Assembly (NCBI GenBank): GCA_964403505.1 | Contig: CAYOFP010000007.1 | Coordinates: 7,481-71,480, forward strand | Source of the DNA: CAKSEI01 sp964403505 | GTDB lineage: Bacteria > Bacillota > Clostridia > Oscillospirales > CAG-272 | Length of the DNA stretch: 64,000 nucleotides | Direction: 5' to 3' | Shown: positions 33,540-41,552 of the stretch, one piece after another | Layout: every line of letters starts with the position of its first letter | Numbering within the stretch: position 1 is the first letter of the stretch | The notes under the pieces: model-generated | What the model was told of the DNA's origin: nothing | The model's input: the letters and a program-made list of their open reading frames with translations, nothing else | Databases searched by the model: none | Position numbers and translations under genes: made by a program

Positions 33540-34421
33540 TCATATTATTGAAAGCAGGTATCCCTCTCTTATTCCGTCGGCTAAGAATGTCATTTTTTCG
33601 GCTCCGATACGCTCTGCAAGTGAGCATAGGGCATATCCGCCGGGCAGGACTGTCGTCTGACGGTCGGGAACATGCGACTTCAGAAATGCGCCGGGATCAC
33701 TCATTGTATAAAGAGCACCCAGCATAGTTTGAAGCTCGGTTTTATCTATGGAGTATATATCCGTTACCTTTTTTTGCGATAAGAGCCCGTGGAGCTTGCA
33801 TAGGGCTCTGCCCGTGCCGCCGACGATGTAGACCTCATCGCACTTTTCGGTGCGGCATAAGTGGGACAGAGCGAATGATGCGATCTCCTGCAATTCCGTT
33901 TTTGTGGGTATCAGTCCGCAAACAAAATCATTATAAAGAGAGAGCGAGCCGAACGGCATGCTGTATTTTTCGCTTATTCTGCGCTCTGTATAGCATACGG
34001 CCTCGGTACTTCCGCCTCCCATATCGAGGAGCATACCTTTCCTGCCCGATAGGTCGAGCGTGCGTGTCGCACCGTAAAAGCTGAGTGCGGCCTCGTCGTC
34101 TCCGCTGATGATATCGATCGTAACGCCTGTTTTCTTATCTACTGCATCGGCAACATCCATGCCGTTTTGCGCACGGCGCAGAGCGGCAGTTGCAAACGCA
34201 CGGAAAACATTGCATTTCATTTTTTCCGATTCAGCCTTGAAATACCCGAGCGCATCGCACAGGACAGCTGTTCCCGTATCGGACATTACACCGTTTTCGA
34301 TATACTGTATCAGCTTTGCAGGGAGGGTGATCGAATGTATTTTTGATATATTCGTCCCATATACGTCGAAAACATGCATCTTGACTGTGTTTGAGCCGAT
34401 ATCTGTTATTGCGTATCTCAT
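33540..34421 (-). CDS. Exopolyphosphatase/guanosine pentaphosphatase family (Ppx/GppA)
   Basis: A 293-residue actin-fold phosphatase corresponding to the N-terminal two domains only of Ppx/GppA. The phosphate-1 loop is AITDIGSNTVKMHVFD, the catalytic glutamate region TAALRRAQNG, and phosphate-2 LLDMGGGSTEAV with VGGTGRAL for adenosine. Polyphosphate or pppGpp hydrolysis is likely. Start at 34421: the ORF continues upstream but only into the divergent sigK region, and TATAAT stands six bases before this ATG, so no ribosome site is possible on such a transcript; it may be leaderless. Divergent from sigK. Confidence 0.87.
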   Translation of the reverse strand: MRYAITDIGSNTVKMHVFDVYGTNISKIHSITLPAKLIQYIENGVMSDTGTAVLCDALGYFKAESEKMKCNVFRAFATAALRRAQNGMDVADAVDKKTGVTIDIISGDDEAALSFYGATRTLDLSGRKGMLLDMGGGSTEAVCYTERRISEKYSMPFGSLSLYNDFVCGLIPTKTELQEIASFALSHLCRTEKCDEVYIVGGTGRALCKLHGLLSQKKVTDIYSIDKTELQTMLGALYTMSDPGAFLKSHVPDRQTTVLPGGYALCSLAERIGAEKMTFLADGIREGYLLSII

Positions 34422-34427
34422 AGATAT

Positions 34428-34433
34428 ATTATA
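34428..34433 (-). promoter_or_regulatory. -10 element of a possible leaderless Ppx transcript
   Basis: TATAAT (34433-34428, minus strand) with TGTGG in front, followed by six bases and then ATG. No clear -35 was found. The same TATAAT-six-ATG spacing occurs at 41145 in front of the metallohydrolase gene, where a perfect -35 is present. Confidence 0.5.
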
Positions 34434-34461
34434 CCACATAAAATTACATTTGGGTGAAAAA

Positions 34462-35154
34462 ATGCTTAATTTACTGTTTGATTTCATATTTTTATGCCTG
34501 AAGGTATCGGGCGGAGGTTCGTTTCCGCCGCCGCTTTCGGCAGAGGAGGAGAAAGAATGTTTTCGTCTTTTGCGGGAAGAGGGAGACGAGAAGGCACGTG
34601 GGAAACTCATCGAGCATAATCTCCGCCTCGTTGCGCATATTGTAAAAAAATACTATACCGATAAGGATGAGCAGGATGACCTGATATCAATTGGCACGAT
34701 AGGGCTGATAAAGGCAGTCGACAGCTACGACTACCGAAACGGCGCACGCTTTGCGACCTACGCAAGCAAATGTCTGCAAAATGAGATATTAATGTATTTT
34801 CGTTCAAAGAAAAAGACGCAGAATGAGGTGTCGATCAACGAGACGATAGACATAGATAAAGACGGAAATCCCCTGACATATACCGATATTATCGCCTGCG
34901 ACGATACCATCGCCGACGATATCGACAGAAAGCTGAAACGTGTGAGCGCCCTGCGTGCCGTGCAAAACGTCCTGAACGAGAGGGAGAGGGAAATCATAGT
35001 CCTGCGCTACGGACTCGGCGATATCAAGCCAATAACACAGCGCGAGATAGCGAAGAAGATGGGGATATCACGTTCTTACGTTTCCCGTATAGAAAAAGCG
35101 GCGCTCGAAAAGATACTTTATGCGTTAGAAGGCGGAAAAAAATACGAAGTGTAA
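34462..35154 (+). CDS. sigK: RNA polymerase sporulation sigma factor SigK
   Basis: The late mother-cell sigma factor. The 230-residue protein begins with a hydrophobic pro-segment (LNLLFDFIFLCLKVSGGGSFPPPLS), then region 2 with EHNLRLVAHIVKKYY, DDLISIGTIGLIKAVDSY and RFATYASKCLQNEILMYFR, and region 4 with REIIVLRYGL and ITQREIAKKMGISRSYVSRIEKAAL. The frame is uninterrupted, so there is no skin-type insertion. ATG 34462 was chosen at the start of the pro-segment; TGGGTGA lies five bases upstream. Pro-SigK is normally cleaved by SpoIVFB after signalling from SpoIVB, whose gene is nearby. Confidence 0.95.
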   Translation: MLNLLFDFIFLCLKVSGGGSFPPPLSAEEEKECFRLLREEGDEKARGKLIEHNLRLVAHIVKKYYTDKDEQDDLISIGTIGLIKAVDSYDYRNGARFATYASKCLQNEILMYFRSKKKTQNEVSINETIDIDKDGNPLTYTDIIACDDTIADDIDRKLKRVSALRAVQNVLNEREREIIVLRYGLGDIKPITQREIAKKMGISRSYVSRIEKAALEKILYALEGGKKYEV

Positions 35155-35180
35155 TATTTTGAATAGGTGAATCATATAAT
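35152..35180 (+). promoter_or_regulatory. SigE-like promoter of the SPOCS-LysM gene
   Basis: TAATATT (35152-35158) fits KMATATT exactly; after 14 bases CATATAAT (35173-35180) matches CATACAMT at seven of eight positions. The -35 overlaps the sigK stop codon. This is the best SigE match in the window. Confidence 0.8.
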
Positions 35181-35201
35181 ATAAACGATTGGAGAGATAA
35201 T

Positions 35202-36785
35202 ATGAAAAAATCTGAATTGTCTTTGACAGAGCCGTATAACTACTCGGAAAAGGTATATGAGAGCGAGGGAACTGTGAATTTGTCTGAGGATTTTGCGCTT
35301 CCCGAGCAGCTTGATGATGCAAAGCGTGTAGTACGGTGCGAGGCGATGCTCCGTCCGGGCGGAAGATATGTCAACGGCTCGGAAGTGGAATACGAGGGTG
35401 AGGTAGTATACTCCGTTCTGTATATAACCGACGTGAACAGTATCAAAAATGCGGTCTTCAAGGCTCCGTACAGCGCAAAATTTATTATGCCTCAGCAGGT
35501 AAACGAGCTGAGGGTGACGGTGATGCCGACACTCGATAATGTATCGTGTAAGCTCGTCAGCGTCAGAAAAATGAATCTTCGCTGCAATGTAAAAATGCAG
35601 GTAAGCGCATATAAAGAGGCAAGCTGTGAGCCGGCCTTTGAGGGCGAGAGCGGGGAAGAGGACGCACAGGAGTGTGAAAAAAAGACCTGCGAAGTGCCGT
35701 ATATGAAGGTGATTCAGGCGGAAAAGCGTGACTGCCGTGTGAGCCGGGATGTCGAGCTGCCGTCGGGAGTTGGTAATGTGAAGGAAATCATTTCATGCTC
35801 GGTCAGTCTGCGTCCGTGTGAGATCACCGTGATGACCGGCAGAGCGCTGATGAAGATCGAGGCACGGTTTATGTGCGTATATACAGTCATGAATGATGAC
35901 GATGTGGCATATCACTCGATCGACAAAAAATACATTCTCGAAAATTCGCTCGATGATGCTGATATGTATGAAGAATATGAGGGCGGGGCAAATATATACT
36001 GTAAGGAACTTACCGTCTCATTAAACGGCTCCGGGGACGAAAATCAGGGGATCGAAGTCGACTTCACATATGATATCTGTGCTCGTTTTTTCGGAAATGA
36101 CACATGCCGGGCAATCAGCGATGTTTACTCGTGCGACTATGAGAATACCGCCGAGATGAAAACGCTTGCAAGCGAGAGCTTCGCACGCAGTATCGATGCG
36201 AGTGCCGGATTTAATACCACGGTCGATGCGCCTCACGTATGCGACGTGATATCTCCGTGTGCCTGCGCCGTGCTCCGCTCAGTCAAATTCGATATGAACG
36301 AAAAAAAGATGCACGCCGATGCCGATGTCGCAGTGAGCGCAATAACAAAGGACAGCGACGGGCGTTTCGGTACTTTTGAAAATATTATTCCCGTCAGAGT
36401 CAGCTTTGATTCCGGGGCAGATATTGTAAAGGGCGGAACAGTGTACATATCCGAGTCAGAAATTGCACTTCGTGACGGCAATATTGTAATCAGCGGAAGC
36501 ATGGGCTTTTCCTGTCAGATTTTTGAAGATCATGAGAACAGTATCATAAAGAGCATTTCGGTTGACCATTCAAAAGAACGTGACAGATCGGGCGCTCTTC
36601 CTATTACATTCTATTACCCGGATGAGGGCGAGAATCTGTGGGATATCGCAAAAAGATATGCAACGACCGTCGACCTTGTTCGGGATGCAAATGAACTTAC
36701 TGAAAATGAAAATATAGGAAAAAAGGTTTTGCTCATACCGCAAAAACGAAAAAGACCGCTGTTTTCAAAGGTAATAGGTAAATGA
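35202..36785 (+). CDS. SPOCS (DUF3794) and LysM spore coat protein, SipL-like
   Basis: A 527-residue protein with SPOCS/DUF3794 domains (at least two recognisable, about 20-150 and 170-310; a third degenerate one before 470) and a C-terminal LysM at about 478-520 (YYPDEGENLWDIAKRYATTVDLVRDANEL...GKKVLLIP). This arrangement is that of SipL of Clostridioides difficile, whose LysM binds SpoIVA and is needed for coat localisation. No signal peptide, consistent with mother-cell cytoplasmic action. Expressed from a near-consensus SigE promoter, ATG preceded by TTGGAGAG. A terminator overlaps its stop. Confidence 0.88.
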   Translation: MKKSELSLTEPYNYSEKVYESEGTVNLSEDFALPEQLDDAKRVVRCEAMLRPGGRYVNGSEVEYEGEVVYSVLYITDVNSIKNAVFKAPYSAKFIMPQQVNELRVTVMPTLDNVSCKLVSVRKMNLRCNVKMQVSAYKEASCEPAFEGESGEEDAQECEKKTCEVPYMKVIQAEKRDCRVSRDVELPSGVGNVKEIISCSVSLRPCEITVMTGRALMKIEARFMCVYTVMNDDDVAYHSIDKKYILENSLDDADMYEEYEGGANIYCKELTVSLNGSGDENQGIEVDFTYDICARFFGNDTCRAISDVYSCDYENTAEMKTLASESFARSIDASAGFNTTVDAPHVCDVISPCACAVLRSVKFDMNEKKMHADADVAVSAITKDSDGRFGTFENIIPVRVSFDSGADIVKGGTVYISESEIALRDGNIVISGSMGFSCQIFEDHENSIIKSISVDHSKERDRSGALPITFYYPDEGENLWDIAKRYATTVDLVRDANELTENENIGKKVLLIPQKRKRPLFSKVIGK

Positions 36786-36808
36786 CGCCGGAAATAAGGC
36801 GTCATTTT
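36780..36808 (+). terminator. Terminator of the SPOCS-LysM gene
   Basis: AAATGACGCC (36780-36789) with GGCGTCATTT (36798-36807), loop of eight bases; the stem includes the stop codon. Confidence 0.88.
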
Positions 36809-36821
36809 GCATATTATTTCA

Positions 36822-36852
36822 GCATATATAAATTGAATTTCGGCGAAAATTA
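36822..36852 (+). promoter_or_regulatory. SigF/SigG-like forespore promoter of spoIVB
   Basis: GCATA (36822-36826), 15 bases, then GGCGAAAATTA (36842-36852), which fits the SigF pattern GYATA-15-GGnnAnAnT. spoIVB is a forespore gene (SigF and SigG) in Bacillus. Start of transcription near 36859 excludes the upstream ATG 36856 as the translation start. Confidence 0.7.
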
Positions 36853-36891
36853 AGTATGCGCCAAAAGAGCGCAAAGAATAGGAAAATGGAA

Positions 36892-38106
36892 ATGATTGAA
36901 GAAAATTTCAGAAAAAAACGCATGAACGCATGGGAGCGGCTTGCCCTGCTTCTGTGTGTTGGTGCGGTGTGTCTCGGATGCTGTGTCTACCTCGAGATAC
37001 CGGAGTCGGTTTCCGTTCGCAATGACGGTACGGCAGGCGTGAGCCTTTCTCTTCCGTTTGTATCGGTACGGGCAGATGCCGTTGATACGGCGGTGGGAGA
37101 AAATGAGACCGTTTGTACCTATACGGCAGATGCGTGCATTTTCGGCGTGCCTGTAAAGGATGTCTCGGTCAATGTATACGATGAAAACCTGCGCCTTTGC
37201 CCCGGCGGTATGACATTCGGTGTGAGATTGACGACAAAAGGTGTTATGATCATCGGTATATGCGATGTGATCACATCGAAAGGAAGCGTAAATCCTGCGC
37301 AGAAAGCAGGCATCGAGGTCTCTGATGTGATCATCGCCATAGACGGAAAAGAATGTAACACCGTCAGCGATGTCACCGAAACTGTCGCACAGAGCGAGGG
37401 AAAAGAAATGCTATTCACCCTCGAGCGTGACGGAAAGAGCATTGAAAAGACCGTTACTCCTGCGCTCAGCGAGGATGACGGCGCATACCGTGCAGGTCTT
37501 TGGGTAAGAGACGGAACGGCAGGCATCGGCACTGTGACCTATGTAAATGCCGAGGATATGTCATTCGGCGGTCTCGGTCACGGCGTATGCGATGCGGATA
37601 CGGGAGAGGTCATGCCGCTAAAAGACGGTACGGTCTTCGATGTAACTGTGAGCGGTATTGTAAAGGGCGCTCAGGGCAAACCGGGAGAATTAAAGGGTTA
37701 CTTTAATTCGGGCAAGTGCGGTATGCTGACGTCCAATACCGAAACGGGCGTATACGGCGTCTTTGCGGCGCTCCCGGGCGACTGCAGAGAACCGATGCCG
37801 ATCGCACTTAAGGATGAGATAATGTCAGGAGATGCGAAAATACTGTGTTCGCTCGACGACGGCAAGGTAAATGAGTATTCGGTAACTGTCGAGAAGCTGC
37901 AGCACCCATCGGGTGAGAAAAACATGATCGTGCGTATTAACGACCAGTCTTTGGTGGAGAAGACCGGCGGGATAGTGCAGGGCATGAGCGGCTCGCCCAT
38001 TATACAGGATGGAAAGCTGATCGGCGCTGTAACACACGTTATGATCAACGACCCCTTGTGCGGCTACGGCATTTATATCGAAAACATGCTCTCAAACGCA
38101 AATTAA
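36892..38106 (+). CDS. spoIVB: SpoIVB serine peptidase (S55)
   Basis: Forespore-secreted signalling protease that triggers pro-SigK processing. The 404-residue product has one N-terminal membrane segment (about 13-35), a PDZ domain at about 120-190 (ICDVITSKGSVNPAQKAGIEVSDVIIAIDG), the peptidase domain with FGGLGHGVCD (histidine) and GMSGSPIIQDGK (catalytic serine), and ends with GYGIYIENML. The start is uncertain: ATG 36892 has an AGG nine bases before; 36886 is also possible, while 36856 would lie at or before the predicted transcription start. Its substrate SpoIVFA is not in the window. Confidence 0.93.
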   Translation: MIEENFRKKRMNAWERLALLLCVGAVCLGCCVYLEIPESVSVRNDGTAGVSLSLPFVSVRADAVDTAVGENETVCTYTADACIFGVPVKDVSVNVYDENLRLCPGGMTFGVRLTTKGVMIIGICDVITSKGSVNPAQKAGIEVSDVIIAIDGKECNTVSDVTETVAQSEGKEMLFTLERDGKSIEKTVTPALSEDDGAYRAGLWVRDGTAGIGTVTYVNAEDMSFGGLGHGVCDADTGEVMPLKDGTVFDVTVSGIVKGAQGKPGELKGYFNSGKCGMLTSNTETGVYGVFAALPGDCREPMPIALKDEIMSGDAKILCSLDDGKVNEYSVTVEKLQHPSGEKNMIVRINDQSLVEKTGGIVQGMSGSPIIQDGKLIGAVTHVMINDPLCGYGIYIENMLSNAN

Positions 38107-38109
38107 GAG

Positions 38110-38143
38110 AACAGATGCCACTCTTACGGGCGGCATCTGTTTT
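38110..38143 (+). terminator. Terminator of spoIVB
   Basis: AACAGATGCC (38110-38119) pairs with GGCATCTGTT (38132-38141), 12-base loop, then TT. Confidence 0.85.
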
Positions 38144-38149
38144 ATCATC

Positions 38150-38178
38150 TTGACAATGAGACTGTTTTGATTTATAAT
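38150..38178 (+). promoter_or_regulatory. Consensus SigA promoter of rnpB
   Basis: TTGACA (38150-38155), 17-base spacer, TATAAT (38173-38178): both hexamers perfect. The predicted start coincides with the 5' end of the RNase P RNA. Confidence 0.93.
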
Positions 38179-38184
38179 TTTTAA

Positions 38185-38560
38185 GAACCGAGCTGCGGAG
38201 TCGCGTAATATGTCGCCGAAAGGTATTATTACGAGGAAAGTCCGGGCTTCACAGGGCAGGATAACGGATAACGTCCGCCGAGGGTGACCTCAGGGAAAGT
38301 GCAACAGAAATAGACCGCCGCATATGCGGTAAGGATGGAAAGGCGAGGTAAGAGCTCACCTGCACACTGGCGACTTTGTGCAAATGTAAACCCTATCCGG
38401 AGCAACACCGTATGCAAAGTGCCTTTATGGCAGTATCGGCCCGATATGTCTTTGCGGGTGGCACGCAGTAAAACCTGCGGAGCGGTATGGTAACATACCG
38501 TCACAGATAGATGATTCCGACGGCGAAAGCCGTACAGAACCCGGCTTATAGGCTCGATTC
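38185..38560 (+). ncRNA. rnpB: RNase P RNA, bacterial class A type
   Basis: The catalytic RNA that matures tRNA 5' ends. The conserved blocks appear in order: GAGGAAAGTCCGGGC, ACAGAAA...GACCGCC, GGTAAGGATGGAAAGGCGAGGTAAGAG broken by the usual loops, CACC, and at the end AGATAGATGATT, GACGGCGAAAGCCGTACAGAACCCGGCTTATAGG. Ends are set by helix P1, GAACCGAGC (38185) with GCTCGATTC (38560). It has P6/P16-type pairings expected of class A rather than the Bacillus class B architecture, though I have not folded it. Dedicated consensus promoter. Confidence 0.93.
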
Positions 38561-38574
38561 ATTTGATAAAAGGC

Positions 38575-38614
38575 TGTCAGGCGTGACGACCGCAAAACGG
38601 CGCAACGCCTGACA
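38575..38614 (+). terminator. Hairpin after rnpB, probable terminator
   Basis: TGTCAGGCGT (38575-38584) pairs with ACGCCTGACA (38605-38614), with an inner CCG/CGG stem, followed by TATTTG. The U tail is poor, so part of the transcripts may continue into dusB, which has no clear promoter of its own. Confidence 0.6.
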
Positions 38615-38627
38615 TATTTGTGTGTAT

Positions 38628-39617
38628 ATGAAGATAGGAAACATCGAAGTAAAGGACGGGATATTTTTTGCGCCCATGGCAGGCGTCAGCGACAGAGCGT
38701 TTCGGGCGGTCTGCCGTTCTTTCGGCGCACAAATGTGCGTAAGCGAGATGATCAGCGCAAAGGCGGTACATTATAATGACGCAAAAACAGCGGAGCTTGC
38801 CCGTCTTTGCTCGGATGATGCGCCCTGCGCCGTGCAAATCTTCGGCAGTGACCCGGAAATCATGGCAGAAGCGGCAGAGCGTGTATCGACGAATACATAT
38901 GCGCATTGCAAAAGTGAAATTCTTCCTGCATATATCGATATCAATATGGGTTGCCCCGTCAAAAAGGTGGTAAATAACGGAGAGGGCAGTGCACTTATGA
39001 AAGATCCTGCACTTGCCGGTAAAATAATCCGTGCGGCGGTCGCAGTATCGGCTGTGCCCGTTACTGTGAAGATCCGTGCCGGCTGGGACGGAGAACACAA
39101 AAACGCAGTCGAGCTCGCACAGATCGCAGAATGTAACGGCGCCGCCGCCGTGACGGTACACGGCAGGACCAGAGAGCAGATGTACTGCCCCGAGGTCGAT
39201 TACGATATCATCCGTGAGTGTAAAAAGAGCGTTAAGATACCCGTGATCGCAAACGGAGGTATTATGAATGCGCAGGACGCTCTGCGTGTCCTTGAATATA
39301 CCGGGTGCGACGGCGTCATGATCGCACGGGGAGCACAGGGAAACCCCTTTATCTTCCGTGAGATAACCGAACTTTTGCAGGGCAGGACGCCGACTCCGGT
39401 AACGCCCGCAGAGCGTGTGACCACTGCAAAGAAACAGCTTGAATTAATGACAAGAGAGAAAGAAGAACGCCTCGCAGTGTGCGAGGCGAGAAAGCATATT
39501 TCCTGGTATCTGCGGGGTCTGTACGGTGCGAGTGCGATCAGGGGCAGGATCAACTCTGCGTGCAGTGTCGATGATATGTACGCTCTGCTCGATGAGATAT
39601 TCGAGATGAATCAATAA
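38628..39617 (+). CDS. dusB: tRNA-dihydrouridine synthase B
   Basis: FMN enzyme that reduces uridines in the tRNA D-loop. The 329-residue protein has the TIM-barrel opening FFAPMAGVSDRAFR, the catalytic cysteine in DINMGCPVKKVVNNGEGSALM, the FMN segment VKIRAGW and VHGRTREQMY, and IANGGI and CDGVMIARGAQGNP. The ATG at 38628 is used; an upstream GTG at 38622 is possible. No Shine-Dalgarno site is visible. A terminator follows its stop directly. Confidence 0.93.
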   Translation: MKIGNIEVKDGIFFAPMAGVSDRAFRAVCRSFGAQMCVSEMISAKAVHYNDAKTAELARLCSDDAPCAVQIFGSDPEIMAEAAERVSTNTYAHCKSEILPAYIDINMGCPVKKVVNNGEGSALMKDPALAGKIIRAAVAVSAVPVTVKIRAGWDGEHKNAVELAQIAECNGAAAVTVHGRTREQMYCPEVDYDIIRECKKSVKIPVIANGGIMNAQDALRVLEYTGCDGVMIARGAQGNPFIFREITELLQGRTPTPVTPAERVTTAKKQLELMTREKEERLAVCEARKHISWYLRGLYGASAIRGRINSACSVDDMYALLDEIFEMNQ

Positions 39618-39655
39618 AAGTGTGTAAACGGTTTTCTTCGCCTACACACTTTTTG
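39616..39655 (+). terminator. Terminator of dusB
   Basis: AAAAGTGTGTA (39616-39626) pairs with TACACACTTTT (39643-39653), then T; also suited to the convergent lipoprotein gene. Confidence 0.88.
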
Positions 39656-39660
39656 TTTTT

Positions 39661-40242
39661 TTACTCATAAATAAGATCAGTGTAGACGCTTTTGTGGGCG
39701 ATATAGTCTCCGAGTTGCGAGCTTAACATTCCGCGTGTTAAATCCTGCCATGTAACGGTATCATCATTTGTCAGCACATATCTGACGTATGACGTGTATA
39801 ATGCGCCCGGACTCTCTGCCTGTCCTTCGTATTTCATAAGAAATGAATAGGTTTCGAAAATTTCCTCCCCGTTCTCGTACCATCGGACGGTATATTCTTT
39901 TCCGTCGAACGACAGGTCTTCAATATACAGGACCGGATAATCATCCTTGACGGATTCATAGTAATCCGGGTCATATCCGGAGGGATCATTAAGTGTGTAA
40001 TAAAAAGCGAGTCTTACCGTATCTGCTTTGCCTGATTCGGTATTGTTATAGAAAGTTTCAAATACTTCTTTGCCTTGTGATATATCTCCGTTTTCGTGTG
40101 TGATACAGCCATTTTTTTTCGCCTGTTTCAGGCTATACTCGGCAGGAAGTTCGTTTAGTGGTATCGGATCAGATGATTGATTGCATCCGACTGCTGTAAA
40201 TATTATAAATACCGTCAAAATAATTATTGTATATCTTTTCAT
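39661..40242 (-). CDS. Lipoprotein, DUF4362-like
   Basis: A 193-residue secreted lipoprotein: signal peptide of 19 residues ending in the lipobox TAVGC. The mature part (YSLKQAKKNGCITHENGDISQGKEVFETFYNN followed by TVRLAFYYT) fits a small Firmicute family I associate with DUF4362; function unknown. It begins 17 bases after the metallohydrolase stop on the same strand, so it is the second gene of that unit. A GGTAGAG lies six bases before the ATG. Confidence 0.7.
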   Translation of the reverse strand: MKRYTIIILTVFIIFTAVGCNQSSDPIPLNELPAEYSLKQAKKNGCITHENGDISQGKEVFETFYNNTESGKADTVRLAFYYTLNDPSGYDPDYYESVKDDYPVLYIEDLSFDGKEYTVRWYENGEEIFETYSFLMKYEGQAESPGALYTSYVRYVLTNDDTVTWQDLTRGMLSSQLGDYIAHKSVYTDLIYE

Positions 40243-40259
40243 TGATACTCTACCGTAGA

Positions 40260-41138
40260 TTAATTATGTATTTTTACCGTGCTTCCGTCGCTTGAGAAGA
40301 TCACCGTTCCTTCTTTATCGGTCCGGTGCGTTTCTGTTTTTAATTTGTCGAGTTTATATAAAGTTTCTGTGTGCGGATGACCGTAGTCGTTATTTTTACC
40401 GCATGAGATGATAGCGTATTCGGGCGAAACGCAGGAAAGAAATTCCTCGCCTGTCGAGGTGCGTGAGCCGTGGTGGCCGACCTTTAATATATCGCATTTC
40501 AGAACACTTTCGGAGAATTTATCGAGGATGTCGTTCTCAGCAATTGCCTCGGCATCTCCCGTCAGCATAATGCGTGTCCCGCCGTAAGTGAGTGTCATGA
40601 TGATGCTCGAGTTGTTTAAGTCGTATTCCTCGGGAAAGACGGGACCGAGCACGGTGAGCGCCGCTTCCGATACGGTTTTTGTCATGCCGGGTTCAGCGAG
40701 GGTGCATACACATCCCTCTTCTTCAATAGCGTCGAGCGTCTTTTCATAAACGGACGTAGTGCTCACTGCATCGGGCATCATGACCTCTTTTACATCGCAT
40801 ATCGTGAGGACCTTGACCGCACCGCCGATATGATTCTCGTGCGGATGAGTCAGGACCATGAGGTCGATCGTTGTAATCTCGTGTTCCTCGAGGTATCCGC
40901 ATAAACTGTCGGCAGAGTTTCTCGTGCCCGTATCAACGAGTATGTTCTTACCCGACGGCAGAGCGATGAGCGTGCTGTCCGCCTGACCTACATCGATGAA
41001 ATGCACGTACATCACTCCGTCTGCGACAGAGGAGACGACGATATTCTCTTTCTTGTCTATCCTCGATGCGATGAGTGCGGCGAGCATGGCGATAAAGAGG
41101 ATAAGAACCGTTATTTTATTATTCCTTGATTTTCTCAT
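40260..41138 (-). CDS. ComEC-like metallo-beta-lactamase-fold hydrolase
   Basis: A 292-residue protein with one N-terminal membrane segment (about 8-25) and an extracellular MBL domain of the ComEC/Rec2 C-terminal type (HFIDVGQADSTLI, LVDTGTRN, LTGDAEAIAEN, LKVGHHGSRTST, ISCGKNNDYGHPH). The channel-forming part of ComEC is missing, as in many stand-alone relatives thought to be nucleases or phosphodiesterases. The metal motif HxHxDH reads HPHENH: the aspartate is Asn102, so the second metal may not bind normally. The ATG follows a consensus -10 by six bases with no ribosome site, pointing to a leaderless mRNA. Confidence 0.85.
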   Translation of the reverse strand: MRKSRNNKITVLILFIAMLAALIASRIDKKENIVVSSVADGVMYVHFIDVGQADSTLIALPSGKNILVDTGTRNSADSLCGYLEEHEITTIDLMVLTHPHENHIGGAVKVLTICDVKEVMMPDAVSTTSVYEKTLDAIEEEGCVCTLAEPGMTKTVSEAALTVLGPVFPEEYDLNNSSIIMTLTYGGTRIMLTGDAEAIAENDILDKFSESVLKCDILKVGHHGSRTSTGEEFLSCVSPEYAIISCGKNNDYGHPHTETLYKLDKLKTETHRTDKEGTVIFSSDGSTVKIHN

Positions 41139-41144
41139 ACAGTC

Positions 41145-41173
41145 ATTATATCTTATATTGTTTCCTCAGTCAA
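41145..41173 (-). promoter_or_regulatory. Minus-strand promoter giving a leaderless metallohydrolase mRNA
   Basis: TTGACT (41173-41168), 17-base spacer, TATAAT (41150-41145), then six bases and the ATG at 41138. Initiation seven bases after the -10 would fall on the A of ATG. The -35 overlaps the end of the upstream CmpB-like gene. Confidence 0.75.
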
Positions 41174-41552
41174 GCATATTTCTTTTCAGATAATCGCACA
41201 TCTTCAGCGCAGGAAAGGAAACGATAAACCATAAAAATGAGTATAGAAGGCAGATCTGCCCGAGTAGGTTGAATTTTAAACGGGAATAGTCCCAGATGTG
41301 CATACGCAGCGTCAGATTGAATATAACGCCGAAAACGAATTCCACCGCTGTGATCAGTGCAGTGCATACGGCGCATTTGCTGAATCTGCCGCTCTTTTGC
41401 ATTTTTTCGTTTACCGTGTATATTCCGCATAGGCATATCCCGCCGGCGCACGACATGGACCAGTGGGTATAGCCGCGCCAGAGTATTTCCATGACGGAAT
41501 AGCATACCGCGCCAAGCGAGAATATCGTTAGTATTTTTTTGAAAACAGGCAT
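41166..41552 (-). CDS. CmpB-like (putative ABC transporter permease) membrane protein
   Basis: A 128-residue integral membrane protein with four predicted helices. It has the family marks EILWRGYTHWSM, GGIC and LRMHIWDYSRLKFNLLGQICLLYSFLWF, as in Pfam ABC_trans_CmpB proteins; transport activity has not been shown for the group. The ATG directly follows the T run of a hairpin that ends the cls transcript and whose 3' arm holds its AGGTGA ribosome site. Confidence 0.75.
   Translation of the reverse strand: MPVFKKILTIFSLGAVCYSVMEILWRGYTHWSMSCAGGICLCGIYTVNEKMQKSGRFSKCAVCTALITAVEFVFGVIFNLTLRMHIWDYSRLKFNLLGQICLLYSFLWFIVSFPALKMCDYLKRNMLD

Noticed and set aside
34462..35154. Possible skin-type element interrupting sigK
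   Set aside because: Regions 2 and 4 are continuous in one frame with no recombinase gene nearby.
36856..36891. Upstream ATG of spoIVB
   Set aside because: It lies at or before the transcription start implied by the SigF/G-like promoter and has no ribosome site.
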